A stretch of DNA of 64,000 bases. Origin: JASGTU01 sp963821815 (lineage in GTDB: Bacteria; Chloroflexota; Anaerolineae; Caldilineales; Caldilineaceae). Every line of letters begins with the position of its first letter. Position 1 is the stretch's first letter. The stretch lies in NCBI GenBank assembly GCA_963821815.1, contig CAWGFG010000006.1:3968001-4032000 (forward strand), read 5' to 3'. The notes under the pieces were generated by a model. The model was given only the letters and a program-made list of their open reading frames with translations. It had not been told where the DNA came from and made no database searches. The position numbers were made by a program, and so were the translations under genes. Below, piece after piece: positions 33,846-42,899 of this stretch.

Positions 33846-35276
33846 ATGTATAACTCCTACAGTTCACCTACTACATTAGACGAAGCACTGTCCATAAAGG
33901 CGCGCTTCGGCAACCGCGCACGTTTCATTGCCGGCGGCACGGACCTACTCATCGAGATGGACCGCGGTCGACGAGCGCCGGACGGCAACGAACTCGCCCT
34001 CATCGACTTAACTCGCATCCCCGGGATGGCCGATATCCAATATGACGGTACAGCGATCCATTTGGGTCCGCTGGTGACGCACAATCAGTGTGCAGCAAGC
34101 CCGCTCATCGTTGAACACGCATTTCCGTTGGCGCGAGCCTGTTGGGAGGTAGGCGCTCCGCAGATTCGTAACCGCGCAACCGTGGCGGGCAACATCATCA
34201 CAGCCAGCCCTGCCAACGACTCCATCGTGCCGCTGACCGCTTTGAACGCGACGATTACGGTGCAGAGCGCCGCGCGCGGCGAGTGCGTGATGCCGATACA
34301 GGAGTTTAATAGCGACTTTCGGAAAGTAGACCTGCAGGACGACGAGATGCTGACGCGCATCTCCTTCCCTGCCATGAATGAGAGCCAGGAAGGCGTCTTC
34401 GTCAAGCTAGGTCTGCGCCGCACGCAAGCCATCAGCGTTGTCGGCGCGGCTGTCATCGTCGAGCGGGACGGCGAGCACGCAGGTGCGCTGATACGGTACG
34501 CTGCCATCAGCCTAGGCGCAGTAGCACCGGTCATCATTCGAGCCAATGAGGCCGAAGCCTACCTGGTGGGTAAACCGTTGAAGAAACAGGCCATTGTAGA
34601 AGCGGCGCGACTTGCTGCTGCCATGGCGACGCCCATCGGCGACATTCGCAGTAGCGCAGACTATCGCAGCGCCATGGTGAATGTACTGGTCAAACGGGCG
34701 TTGCAGCAGATAGCCGACGGTACGTCTCGGGACGGTTGGCCAGAGCATCCGGTCATGCTGTGGGGCGACACAAGCGGCCAGTGGCCAGTCAATTCGACCA
34801 TGGGATCCACAACGGGTCCGGCTCTCGTGAATGGAACGCCCGTGCAGCTTGCGCCGGGAATGACGTTACTGGACAGTTTGCGCGAGGCCGGTTATGTCGG
34901 CGTGAAAGAAGGCTGTGCGGAAGGCGAATGCGGCGCGTGTACCGTCTTTCTGGATGGCATGGCAGTCATGGCCTGCCTAGTGCCGTCGGAGCGTGCAGCG
35001 GGCAGCGATGTTATTACGGTGGAGGGGTTGAGCAGCCGCGAACAAGGCATGCATCCATTCCAGTCTGCCATGGTGGCTAGCGGCGGCGTCCAGTGCGGCT
35101 ACTGTACGCCTGGCTTCGTCATGAGCGCGGTCAAGCTGCTGGAAGAGAACCCGCACCCCTCCGACGCCGATGCCCAGCAGGCGTTTGCCGGCAACCTTTG
35201 CCGTTGTACCGGCTATCGCAAGATTTTGGATGCTGTTCAGCTTGCCGCACTGGAGATGTCCCAACCCCAACCCTAG
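33846..35276 (+). CDS. Fused FAD-binding and 2Fe-2S subunits of a xanthine dehydrogenase-family enzyme
   Basis: A 476-residue fusion. Residues 1-285 are a CoxM/XdhB-type FAD domain: RFIAGGTDLLIEM, GAPQIRNRATVAGNI and SPANDSIVPLTAL. Residues 320-476 are a CoxS/XdhC-type iron-sulfur subunit with CAEGECGACTVFLDG, a later CL, and CGYCTPGF...CRCTGY, giving ligands for two 2Fe-2S clusters. Order is FAD first, the reverse of eukaryotic-type XdhA. The molybdenum subunit (CoxL/XdhB-large) is not next door, which is unusual. It may be encoded elsewhere. The YbaK gene follows by 29 bp. Confidence 0.9.
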   Translation: MYNSYSSPTTLDEALSIKARFGNRARFIAGGTDLLIEMDRGRRAPDGNELALIDLTRIPGMADIQYDGTAIHLGPLVTHNQCAASPLIVEHAFPLARACWEVGAPQIRNRATVAGNIITASPANDSIVPLTALNATITVQSAARGECVMPIQEFNSDFRKVDLQDDEMLTRISFPAMNESQEGVFVKLGLRRTQAISVVGAAVIVERDGEHAGALIRYAAISLGAVAPVIIRANEAEAYLVGKPLKKQAIVEAARLAAAMATPIGDIRSSADYRSAMVNVLVKRALQQIADGTSRDGWPEHPVMLWGDTSGQWPVNSTMGSTTGPALVNGTPVQLAPGMTLLDSLREAGYVGVKEGCAEGECGACTVFLDGMAVMACLVPSERAAGSDVITVEGLSSREQGMHPFQSAMVASGGVQCGYCTPGFVMSAVKLLEENPHPSDADAQQAFAGNLCRCTGYRKILDAVQLAALEMSQPQP

Positions 35277-35305
35277 TACGAAAGACCCTCGCTAGGATCG
35301 TGATT

Positions 35306-35791
35306 ATGGTTGAACAGGAGTATCGATCACGCATCACCGACTTACTGGACGAGCAGGGCGTTGCCTATAAACTGCTCCCTCACGGCAGCGCCGTCTACAC
35401 GGTGGCAGAGGCCGCTCGCCAGCGCGATGTGGTGATGGATGAGATGGTCAAGTGCATTCTTTTGCGCGAGCCCAATGGACGCTATGTAATGGCCTGCGTG
35501 CGCGGCGACACGCGCGTCGACTATCGCGCCGTCCGCATTGCACTCGGCGACGGCTGGCGACGACTGCACTTTGCCAGTGCGGACGAAATACTCGCGGTGA
35601 CCGGTAGCGTACAGGGCGCCGTAGCGCCGCTCGGCTTGCCGGCGGAATTGCCTATTCTTTTCGATAAGCGTTTGGCTGAGTGTGAGCGGGTTAACATCAG
35701 CAGCGGTGAGGTGACATTCGGCCTTGAGTTAAATGCACAGGACCTCTTCCGACTCTGCGGCGCGTGTTTCGCCGCCATCGCCGAAGAGTAG
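35306..35791 (+). CDS. YbaK/ProX-type aminoacyl-tRNA deacylase domain protein
   Basis: A 161-residue stand-alone editing domain of the YbaK/EbsC/ProX family. It shows LLDEQGVAYKLLPH, the conserved lysine in DEMVKCILLRE, and GAVAPLGLPAELPILFDKRL, a typical family strand. These proteins clear mischarged tRNAs (for example Cys- or Ala-tRNA(Pro)). ATG 35306 has AGGA 10 bases upstream. It follows the FAD/2Fe-2S gene closely, but a shared function is not obvious. Confidence 0.88.
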   Translation: MVEQEYRSRITDLLDEQGVAYKLLPHGSAVYTVAEAARQRDVVMDEMVKCILLREPNGRYVMACVRGDTRVDYRAVRIALGDGWRRLHFASADEILAVTGSVQGAVAPLGLPAELPILFDKRLAECERVNISSGEVTFGLELNAQDLFRLCGACFAAIAEE

Positions 35792-35815
35792 ACTACGCCT
35801 CAGCTGCCCGGGTAC

Positions 35816-36778
35816 CTATCCCGGAACCGAGACATTCACCCGGCTGACTTCATGAATGACGGTGCATAGCCGCTCCACGACCAACGGCCTTGTCCACACA
35901 GACTGTCCACCTGCGCCTTCAAAGAGCGCCATAGTTCCGCGGAAGACGCGAAAGTAGTCGAAGTACGTGTCGTCCAGTGGACGCACGTCGGTATAGGCTC
36001 TGCGATACCGTTCCAGCAAGGGCACGATGGACGAAACGTCGAACGTTTCCGGCGCGTGGGCTGTGAGAATGACCGTCGTGAACGCCACGTCCATTATCGG
36101 ATAGCCGAAGGCAAAGTTGGACCAGTCGAATATAGCCGAGACTTGGCCATCCTGGACAAGCAGGTTGAGCGGATGAAAATCGTTGTGGCAGATGGCGGGT
36201 TGATCGGGTTGGGGAGGCAAATTCGACGTCAGCCACTGGACGATGTCAGCCAGCCATGGATAGTGTTGTAAATGTTGCTTCATTCCGGATAGCCGCATAC
36301 CCATCGAGTACTCGCGCTCGTCGAACCCCAGCGACTTTAGCTTGTTCTCCAGGACCACTGCGTCGACGCTATGCAGTCGCGCCTGCGTAGAGCCGAGCAC
36401 GTCCACGGTTGCGGGCCAACCGTCCTCGACAGGGCTGTGGCCTTGCAGAAACTCCATAATGATGAACGGCTCATCCCAGATTGTACCGGCTGCGCCTGTG
36501 ACGAAGACCTTTGGCACAGGCAAGCCTTGTTCAAAGAGGCTGTTGTGCAGGGCACATTCCCATTCAGCGCGGCGGTTGTTTCGTTGTCCGGGATAAATAC
36601 GCAACACCAGATCTTGGGGAATGGCTGAAGGCGCACCTGCGATTTTGAAGCGATACAACTCGGTCTCAAAGCCGCCCTGCAACGACACCGGCGGCTCGGG
36701 GAGTTCCACGCCGGTGTCGTTTAGCTCGTCTTGCAGAAAGGGCAGCAGTTTCTGCGCTACCGATTGCGGAGTTGGCAA
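35816..36778 (-). CDS. Aminoglycoside phosphotransferase (APH)-family kinase
   Basis: A 320-residue kinase of the APH/choline kinase fold. The catalytic loop is ICHNDFHPLNLLV (HxDxxxxN pattern) and the metal-binding Asp is in IFDWSNFAFG. The N-lobe has LVLRIYPG with the strand lysine replaced by Arg. Most environmental members phosphorylate sugars, amino alcohols or other small molecules, not antibiotics. It is the last gene of a three-gene operon with the glycerate kinase-like and enolase-like proteins, 24 bp downstream of the latter. TTG 36778 has AGGAG 10 bases upstream. Confidence 0.83.
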   Translation of the reverse strand: MPTPQSVAQKLLPFLQDELNDTGVELPEPPVSLQGGFETELYRFKIAGAPSAIPQDLVLRIYPGQRNNRRAEWECALHNSLFEQGLPVPKVFVTGAAGTIWDEPFIIMEFLQGHSPVEDGWPATVDVLGSTQARLHSVDAVVLENKLKSLGFDEREYSMGMRLSGMKQHLQHYPWLADIVQWLTSNLPPQPDQPAICHNDFHPLNLLVQDGQVSAIFDWSNFAFGYPIMDVAFTTVILTAHAPETFDVSSIVPLLERYRRAYTDVRPLDDTYFDYFRVFRGTMALFEGAGGQSVWTRPLVVERLCTVIHEVSRVNVSVPG

Positions 36779-36802
36779 GGGCTTCTCACTCCTGCTAGCT
36801 AA

Positions 36803-38071
36803 TTATGTCTGGTTCTTTACGCCTTTATAGGCGGCTTTGCCTGGCCACACGGCTGCGGAACCCAGGTCCGCCTCGATATCCAGCAGACGATTGTGACCAG
36901 CGGCGCGCACCTGGCCTGCATTGAGGCCAACGGCCAGGTCGCCGATGAACGAACGATCGCCGCGGCTGCCGCAAGGATGCACATTGTAGCCGCTCTGGAA
37001 GCACAACCGGCAGGCGGCAAAAGCCTCGCTCACGGTGCCTACCTGCGTGATCTTCAACACCATGGACTGCGCAGCGCCGGCTTCGATGCCCTGCTTGAGT
37101 CGCTCGATGTTGGTCGTGAAGAGATCGTCGCCGACGACTTCGATACCCAATATCTCGGTAGCCATGGCGATACCTTCGAAGTCTTCCTCGCGCAGAGGAT
37201 CTTCCAATGAAACAATCGGGAATTCGTCCACGTAGCTCTTGAGCAGCGCAATCTGCTCGTCACGAGTGCGCTCCCCGGGCTTGAAGTGGCCTACATACTT
37301 GTCAATGTCTGCTTCGTAGTAGCAGTCGGCGGCGCAGTCGAAGTAGATGCCGACGCGGCCTTCATAGCCCACATTGTTGATGGCGGTGGTCATGGCATCC
37401 AGGAATTCGCGGTCATCCTTGATCACGCCTGCCAGCGAGATCTTATGATACTGTTCGGAATAAGTATCCGGATAGCGTTCGCGCAGAATACGTCGCAGCT
37501 CGTTCTCGCAGCGCCAGCTCATGTAAAGAGCGTTTTCATAGCTGCCGGCATCGTAGGCGCAATACTCGTAGCTGGGCTTGAACCACCTTGATGTGCCGGG
37601 ATCACGATAGCGACCGCCTGTGCCGAGTCCCCATATGGGAATGGGCATGGTCACAGCATTGGCGCCGCCGATGTAACGATAGAGCTGTTGTCCCGTGCTC
37701 TCCGCGCCGCACATCATAGCCGCCAGTGAAACGCCTACAATGGAGTTGGCGCCTAGTTTGCGCTTATCGGGTGTGCCGTCCAGCTCGATCATGCACTGGT
37801 CGATTTCGCCCTGGGCGGTGACGGGAATACCTACCAATGCAAGGCTAATGACGTTCTCTATAACGTCTACCGCTTTGCGAACGCCGAGACCATTGAAACG
37901 CTCCTCGCCGTCCAGCAGGAACTTTGCCTCATATGTGCCGGTGGAGACGCCGGACTCCGGTGTCGATACTCCCTTGGATCCATCGTCCGCTTCCACAGTG
38001 ACGCGCAGAGCCAGCAGCCCCCGTGCGGCCATAATTTCCTTGGCGTAGACTCGTTTTATCTTTGCCGACAT
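36803..38071 (-). CDS. Divergent enolase-family protein
   Basis: A 422-residue protein that aligns with enolase end to end: ESGVSTGTYEA near residue 40, KLGANSIVGVSLAAM, VSLEDPLREEDF, EVVGDDLFTTN, MVLKITQVGTVSEA and IGDLAVGLNAGQV. The three metal ligands (Asp in YFDCAAD, Glu in SLEDP, Asp in VGDDL) and the Lys of LKITQ remain. However, the GDEGGFAP loop with catalytic Glu is missing, the SHRSGE loop reads HPCGSRG, the GGSHAGG His is gone and the IKTG Lys is Arg. It is therefore probably not glycolytic enolase. ATG 38071 follows AGGAG. Confidence 0.85.
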   Translation of the reverse strand: MSAKIKRVYAKEIMAARGLLALRVTVEADDGSKGVSTPESGVSTGTYEAKFLLDGEERFNGLGVRKAVDVIENVISLALVGIPVTAQGEIDQCMIELDGTPDKRKLGANSIVGVSLAAMMCGAESTGQQLYRYIGGANAVTMPIPIWGLGTGGRYRDPGTSRWFKPSYEYCAYDAGSYENALYMSWRCENELRRILRERYPDTYSEQYHKISLAGVIKDDREFLDAMTTAINNVGYEGRVGIYFDCAADCYYEADIDKYVGHFKPGERTRDEQIALLKSYVDEFPIVSLEDPLREEDFEGIAMATEILGIEVVGDDLFTTNIERLKQGIEAGAAQSMVLKITQVGTVSEAFAACRLCFQSGYNVHPCGSRGDRSFIGDLAVGLNAGQVRAAGHNRLLDIEADLGSAAVWPGKAAYKGVKNQT

Positions 38072-38135
38072 TAACTTTCTCCTAGAGTGTTCAGTGTTTG
38101 CTTGGTAATCTATTGAGCTGCTCAGTTGCATTCCA

Positions 38136-39599
38136 TCAGTGGACGACTGCCACGCGTAGATCGCCCAATGCCATGCCCGTATTGCTGGTGAAGATCGCGC
38201 TGCGCAGCTTTCTCAGCACGATGCTGGAATTGTGGTTGGCCATCTCTGCGTTCACGTCCACACCGGCTTCTTCCGCCTCTTCCATGAGATAGCCATCGAC
38301 ACAGCCGCCCGCCATACAGAAAGATTCGCCAACATCCACGCCGGCTGCCTCCAGCCGCTGCGTACCAGGACCGTCCGTGCCATCCGAATCCATGGCTGCT
38401 ATGGCGATTCGTCTGCTCTCCAGCAGACCGTTGTCTATAGAGCGCGCCCACAATACGGTGAATTCCTGGTTGCGTCCGCCGATGCCGGTTGAATCGCCCA
38501 CCGGTACGTCCAAATGCCCGCCTGTGATGAGCGCGACTGGCGGCTGGAAAGGACGATTGTGAACTTCGCATTCGTGCGCGATTTGAGCGAGCACGCCAGC
38601 CGCCGCATCCGAATAGGCCTGTAGGCGTGAAGCGACGATCACGCCGTTCAAACCCAGTTCTTCGGCCTTGGCTTTTGCGCCGTCCAACATGGTGTACAAA
38701 TCGATGGGCTGCCAATAGCTGTACCGAATCTTGGCGAACTCATCGCGATCCGGCAGACGCAAATTCGGCTCCGAATTCTCGAACGCCGCCCGGATGTTGG
38801 GTGTGAACTCATTCCACCAAGGCCGGGTCTTCAGCTGCGCAGTCATATCTTCCAGCGAGACGGGAATGGGCGGCCAAGTGGGCGAGTAGTTTTCCACTTC
38901 CGGCATCACGCCATGCCAGCGCGGCGTCAGCCCCACCTGCATGATGAAGTTGACCGTTTGCGCCGGATGGCACTTCATGAGAATACGACCGCCCTTGACC
39001 GCGGAGAGGAAGCGCATGGCTTCCACGATGAGCATCTGTGTGCCGTACTTGATGCCCAAGGTGAAGACATTGCGCACGTCCTCCAGCGTCAGACCCGGAT
39101 TCGGCATGACGAACAAGGAGGATGCGCCGTCGGAGAAGAGCGTGAACACCAGATCCTTCTCTGTGGCGCGTTCGGCAATGGCGATGATCTTGCGCGCACC
39201 GTCGATGCTATTCTGGTCGGGGACGGGATGGGCTGCGCGTGTCACTTCGATCTTCTTGAGATAGGCGTCCTCACCGTGCTTCACGTTGATGGCGCCTGCT
39301 GTCAGCCGGTCACCGAGAATGTCCTCCAGCGCCTGGGCCTGGCGTTGCACCGCCTTTCCCGCGCCGATGACATAAATATGCTCGACTTCGCTCAAGTCGA
39401 TGATTTGGTCGCCGAAACCGGAGATGTCCCGATTCGGCATGCCGCCGATGTACATCGTCTCGCCTTCGATTCGCACGAGCTTGCAGATGTTGGCATACGG
39501 ATCCGCAGCGGTCAGACCGGCTTCTAGAATATCCAATGCCATAGCGCGGCCTTCACGGTCGCCATGTGATATGAGTTCTTCCCGATTTTGGATAAACAT
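38136..39599 (-). CDS. Divergent glycerate 2-kinase-like (DUF4147/MOFRL) protein
   Basis: A 487-residue relative of class II glycerate kinase. Matches include YVIGAGKAVQRQAQ with the catalytic Lys82, HPVPDQNSIDGARKI, FLSAVKGGRI, and GGRNQEF with Arg376 in the MOFRL-like C-terminus. The SGGGSAL loop is changed to SDGASSL and the SDVxGD stretch to QVGLTP, so the substrate may differ from glycerate. The usual product, 2-phosphoglycerate, is the enolase substrate, and the next gene 64 bp on is enolase-like. It heads the operon; ATG 39599 follows AGAGATC. Confidence 0.85.
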   Translation of the reverse strand: MFIQNREELISHGDREGRAMALDILEAGLTAADPYANICKLVRIEGETMYIGGMPNRDISGFGDQIIDLSEVEHIYVIGAGKAVQRQAQALEDILGDRLTAGAINVKHGEDAYLKKIEVTRAAHPVPDQNSIDGARKIIAIAERATEKDLVFTLFSDGASSLFVMPNPGLTLEDVRNVFTLGIKYGTQMLIVEAMRFLSAVKGGRILMKCHPAQTVNFIMQVGLTPRWHGVMPEVENYSPTWPPIPVSLEDMTAQLKTRPWWNEFTPNIRAAFENSEPNLRLPDRDEFAKIRYSYWQPIDLYTMLDGAKAKAEELGLNGVIVASRLQAYSDAAAGVLAQIAHECEVHNRPFQPPVALITGGHLDVPVGDSTGIGGRNQEFTVLWARSIDNGLLESRRIAIAAMDSDGTDGPGTQRLEAAGVDVGESFCMAGGCVDGYLMEEAEEAGVDVNAEMANHNSSIVLRKLRSAIFTSNTGMALGDLRVAVVH

Positions 39600-40386
39600 A
39601 ATGATCTCTTTGTTGAGTGTATGGTGGGAGCTTACCGGTTGATGAGATGGCGATGGGCCGTCGGGCGCGCTGAAAGTCCTTATTCACCAGTACGGTTTGG
39701 GCGTTCTCTGTTTCGTACACCGCTAGGGGTGTGACGTCGGGGCGTTCTGGGACAAATGAGATGCGTATACTTTATCCGCAATGGTGCGCGAACGCCAAAA
39801 ACTTGGCTGATGGAAAATGCACTATCTTTGGCAGACAGAGGGCCTCTGCTCGCCGAAATGCTCAATATGCAACCTATTCCTGCGAATCATGTATACGGTT
39901 ATACAGCCCGAGTTGCGTTGGATGGGCGCCCATCATGGTTCATGTACAGGCCTCATTGCGGCGCCGGGTCTTGGCCTACCCCCACATGATACGCGGTCGG
40001 GGCAATCGCGAATCTTAAATTTTCGTCCGTAGGCGCGGCTTACATGCCGCCCATCGCGCAAAATCCACCGGATGGTCGACTGCACGCAGCGGGCGAGCCA
40101 TGGCTCGCCCCTACATTTTCGCAGGTTTCGCTGGTGTTCGAGTAGATTCGTCGAAACAGACCTAATAACAGAACACTGCTACGGTAAATCGCTTGATCCG
40201 CGATTGCCCTGGGTACGCGGTCGATTCACCTTGCGCTGGGCTTGCGGCTATGCTAGAAATTATACGGAATGCACGCGTTCTTATGCGATTTGTCGTTGTC
40301 GAACCGGATTGTAGCAGAGTCAAACTGTCACAGCGCCGAACGCTAATTATTTTTCAACGCAGAATGTCTTGGAAAGGAATACAGAT
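39600..40386. other. Intergenic region with mobile element
   Basis: This 787-bp region holds the MITE-like copy B at 39997-40212, listed separately. A 77-codon plus-strand frame at 39756-39989 has no ribosome site or family resemblance and is not called. Promoters for the genes on both sides must lie here, but none is clear. Confidence 0.5.
39997..40212 (+). mobile_element. MITE-like element, copy B
   Basis: A 216-bp element. Ends are TCGGGGCAATCGCG (39997-40010) and CGCGATTGCCCTGG (40199-40212); 11 internal positions pair perfectly. It is flanked by ATACGCGG (39989-39996) and GTACGCGG (40213-40220), a 7-of-8 target duplication. The body has the same two palindromes as copy A, one of 20 bp centred on GAGCCATGGCTC. 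It is non-coding, in the orientation opposite to copy A. Confidence 0.8.
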
Positions 40387-41289
40387 ATGGAAATGCGCAA
40401 ACTGGGCGAGACGGACCTGATGGTGAGCCGACTAGGGGTCGGCCTCTCGGAGCTCGGCGGACTCAGCATGGACCAAGTGAAACAAGCTGAACAGGTATTG
40501 AACAAGGCGCTGGACGGCGGGATCACGTTTCTGGACACAGCCGCATGCTATGACAACAGCGAGGAACTGATTGGATTGACCGTGGCGCATCGCCGCGACG
40601 AATTTGTGCTAGCCAGCAAGTGTGGTCACGTTACAGGTGGCTACGAAGGCAAAGAATGGACTGCAAAGACCGTTGCCGACAGCATCGATCGCAGCCTGGT
40701 TCGTATGAAGACCGATCACGTGGACGTCATGCAGCTGCATTCGTGCGGCATCGACGTGCTTGAACGCGGCGACGTCATTGAGGCGCTGCAGGCGGCTCAA
40801 AAGGCCGGCAAGACACGCTACATCGGATACAGCGGTGACAACGAATCGGCGGAATGGGCGATCGAGAGCGGCCTTTTCGACACCTTGCAGACCAGCTTCA
40901 ACGTGACTGACCAGCGCGCCTATACCCGCCTCTTCCCTAAGGCGAAGGCTGCAGGCATGGGCATCATCGTCAAACGACCCATCGCAAACGGCGCATGGGC
41001 GGCTGACAAGAGCCCCAGCGGATACGCTAACAGGTACTTCGAGCGCCAAAAGGAGATGCGCGATATGGGGCCGATTCCCGAGGAACCGAGCGATCGCATC
41101 GCATTGTCCCTCGGCTACACGCTTGCGCATGATGCAGTCGATACCGCCATTGTCGGTTCGCGCAATCCTGCGCACATGGCTTCCAACACACAGATGGTCG
41201 ATAATGGCCTGGAGATAGCGCCTGAAACGGTCGAGGAACTGCACCAACGCTTCCAGGAGCTGGACAACGGCTGGGTACAGCTTGGCTAG
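40387..41289 (+). CDS. Aldo/keto reductase
   Basis: A 300-residue aldo/keto reductase barrel. It begins MRKLGETDLMVSRLGVGLSELGG, with the active-site region TFLDTAACYDNSEELIG (Asp and Tyr), the lysine in LASKCGHV, and the histidine in MQLHSCG. The C-terminal VGSRNPAHMASN segment binds NADPH. Substrates may be sugars or other carbonyls. ATG 40387 has AAAGGA 8 bases upstream; ATG 40393 would also fit. It is divergent from the kinase/enolase-like operon, so it may share its pathway, but that is only context. Confidence 0.92.
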   Translation: MEMRKLGETDLMVSRLGVGLSELGGLSMDQVKQAEQVLNKALDGGITFLDTAACYDNSEELIGLTVAHRRDEFVLASKCGHVTGGYEGKEWTAKTVADSIDRSLVRMKTDHVDVMQLHSCGIDVLERGDVIEALQAAQKAGKTRYIGYSGDNESAEWAIESGLFDTLQTSFNVTDQRAYTRLFPKAKAAGMGIIVKRPIANGAWAADKSPSGYANRYFERQKEMRDMGPIPEEPSDRIALSLGYTLAHDAVDTAIVGSRNPAHMASNTQMVDNGLEIAPETVEELHQRFQELDNGWVQLG

Positions 41290-41511
41290 CAATTTGGTCC
41301 TGCGGCTAGCCAATTGATTACTATCACTTTCGGATGCAGGAAATCGGCTTTTGTAACCTACGCCGGTTTTCTGCATCCAACTATTGGTCGGCGTGCTAGT
41401 AGCTTCAGGCATAACCGTCCGCCTCCAAAGCGATATTCACAATACACGGCTGACGGGTGTAGACTGAAATTAGTGGAGCACAACCCGCTAAACTCTCCGC
41501 CAAGCCCACAA

Positions 41512-42759
41512 ATGAACGCGACTACTATGGTCGGCACTCAAATCACACAGCGGATTTCCAAGCTCAACTTCTATTCCTATATGTGGCATGCGTCGTTCCT
41601 GGCACTGGCACAAAACTTCATGGACGTGAACACAGTGATTCCCGCCATGATGATCGACGCCGGCGGTTCATCGCTGCAGGTCGGCATGCTGACGGCGATC
41701 ATGATCGGCGGAACGAACTTTTCGCAGCTCATTTTTCTGCCGTTTCTGAGCAACAAACCGCGCAAGAAACCTTTCCTCCTGTTTGGCATTAACTTGAGGA
41801 TACTTGCCCTTATTGGCTTGGGTATCCTCTTGTATACCTACACCGCAACTGCCGGCGGCGGCGGTCTGATTGTGCTGATATTCGTGCTCATGACATTGTT
41901 CGCAGTGAGCGGTTCGTTCGCGGCCATCAGCTACAGTGATATACTTGGTCGGTCGATCCTTGATAGCCAGCGCAAACCATTCTTCTCAATGCGCCAGGCC
42001 ATCTCCAGCATCGGGATGCTGATCTCTGCCTTCTTCGCCGCACATATACTGGCAAGCTTCCAGTACCCCAACAATTACGCCTTGCTCTTCACCATCGCTG
42101 CCGTCGCATTGGGCGTAGCATCCCTGGGTTTCTGGAACATCAACGAGTTCGCAGGCCCCGTGCGCGCCATCAGCGGCATCGGCGCTTATATGTCGCTGAT
42201 CGTCAGCGAGATCCGTGCCAACCGCCGTCTCTCCAGTTATCTGCTGCTGGTGAATACGCTCGGCGTCAGCCTTTCACTGTTGCCCTTCCTGACGATGTAC
42301 GGCAAGGAAGTCTATGCCATTAGTAGTGCAGATGTGGGCCGCAACCTTATCTTCAGCGTTACTGGCGGCGTGCTTACCGGTAGCCTTATGTACCTGCTCT
42401 CCAAGCGCGTACGCTACGGTCGCTTGCTCTACGTTATCGTCGGCATCGCACTGATCATCCCGTTGTCCATACTCGTGTTGCCAGGGCAGGCCTACTTTGC
42501 GCTCTATTTCTTCTTGGGCGGCATTATGGTCGCCACTTACAAAATTGCAATAGAAGGCGTCCTGCTGGAAGTCTCCGACAATCAGAACCGTACCATTACG
42601 ATCGGCTTAGCCGGCGCAGGCAGCATCGTACCGGCGTTGTTTCCCATTGTCGGCGGCTGGATGGTTCACCGAATCGGCTACGCAACATTTTTTAGCCTAT
42701 TCATCGTCATCATTCTCAGCGCTATCATCTTCATCCGGAGGCTAGACTGTCAGAAATAG
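41512..42759 (+). CDS. Major facilitator superfamily transporter
   Basis: A 415-residue membrane protein with about 12 hydrophobic helices. The loop between helices 2 and 3 (SNKPRKKPFLLFG) is the MFS motif A region, altered from the usual GxxxDRxGRR. The mid-loop reads EFAGPVRAISGIG, and a second-half motif occurs at SKRVRYGRLLY. Substrate is unknown. The ATG at 41512 fits the start of similarity (KLNFYSYMWHASFLAL); upstream codons in the frame have poor composition. No adjacent gene indicates the cargo. Confidence 0.85.
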   Translation: MNATTMVGTQITQRISKLNFYSYMWHASFLALAQNFMDVNTVIPAMMIDAGGSSLQVGMLTAIMIGGTNFSQLIFLPFLSNKPRKKPFLLFGINLRILALIGLGILLYTYTATAGGGGLIVLIFVLMTLFAVSGSFAAISYSDILGRSILDSQRKPFFSMRQAISSIGMLISAFFAAHILASFQYPNNYALLFTIAAVALGVASLGFWNINEFAGPVRAISGIGAYMSLIVSEIRANRRLSSYLLLVNTLGVSLSLLPFLTMYGKEVYAISSADVGRNLIFSVTGGVLTGSLMYLLSKRVRYGRLLYVIVGIALIIPLSILVLPGQAYFALYFFLGGIMVATYKIAIEGVLLEVSDNQNRTITIGLAGAGSIVPALFPIVGGWMVHRIGYATFFSLFIVIILSAIIFIRRLDCQK

Positions 42760-42899
42760 CCAGGCACCGGGTACACTGTGGTTGGCGGACTATGCGCGGC
42801 GGTTGCCGGTTTGGACCGGTATTGGCAATAATTATCTTCAACGAATAACATTTCTGTACGCGATGTGGTCGCATTCAACTACCGAGTGAGGAACCCAAC

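Noticed and set aside
35816..36778. Aminoglycoside resistance gene
   Set aside because: The APH fold is shared by many metabolic kinases; operon context with glycerate kinase-like and enolase-like proteins points to metabolism.
39756..39989. 77-codon plus-strand frame before the MITE-like element
   Set aside because: It has no ribosome site, no family and ends at the element boundary only by chance.
40609..41412. 267-codon minus-strand frame opposite the aldo/keto reductase
   Set aside because: It has no family pattern, while the plus strand is a complete aldo/keto reductase.
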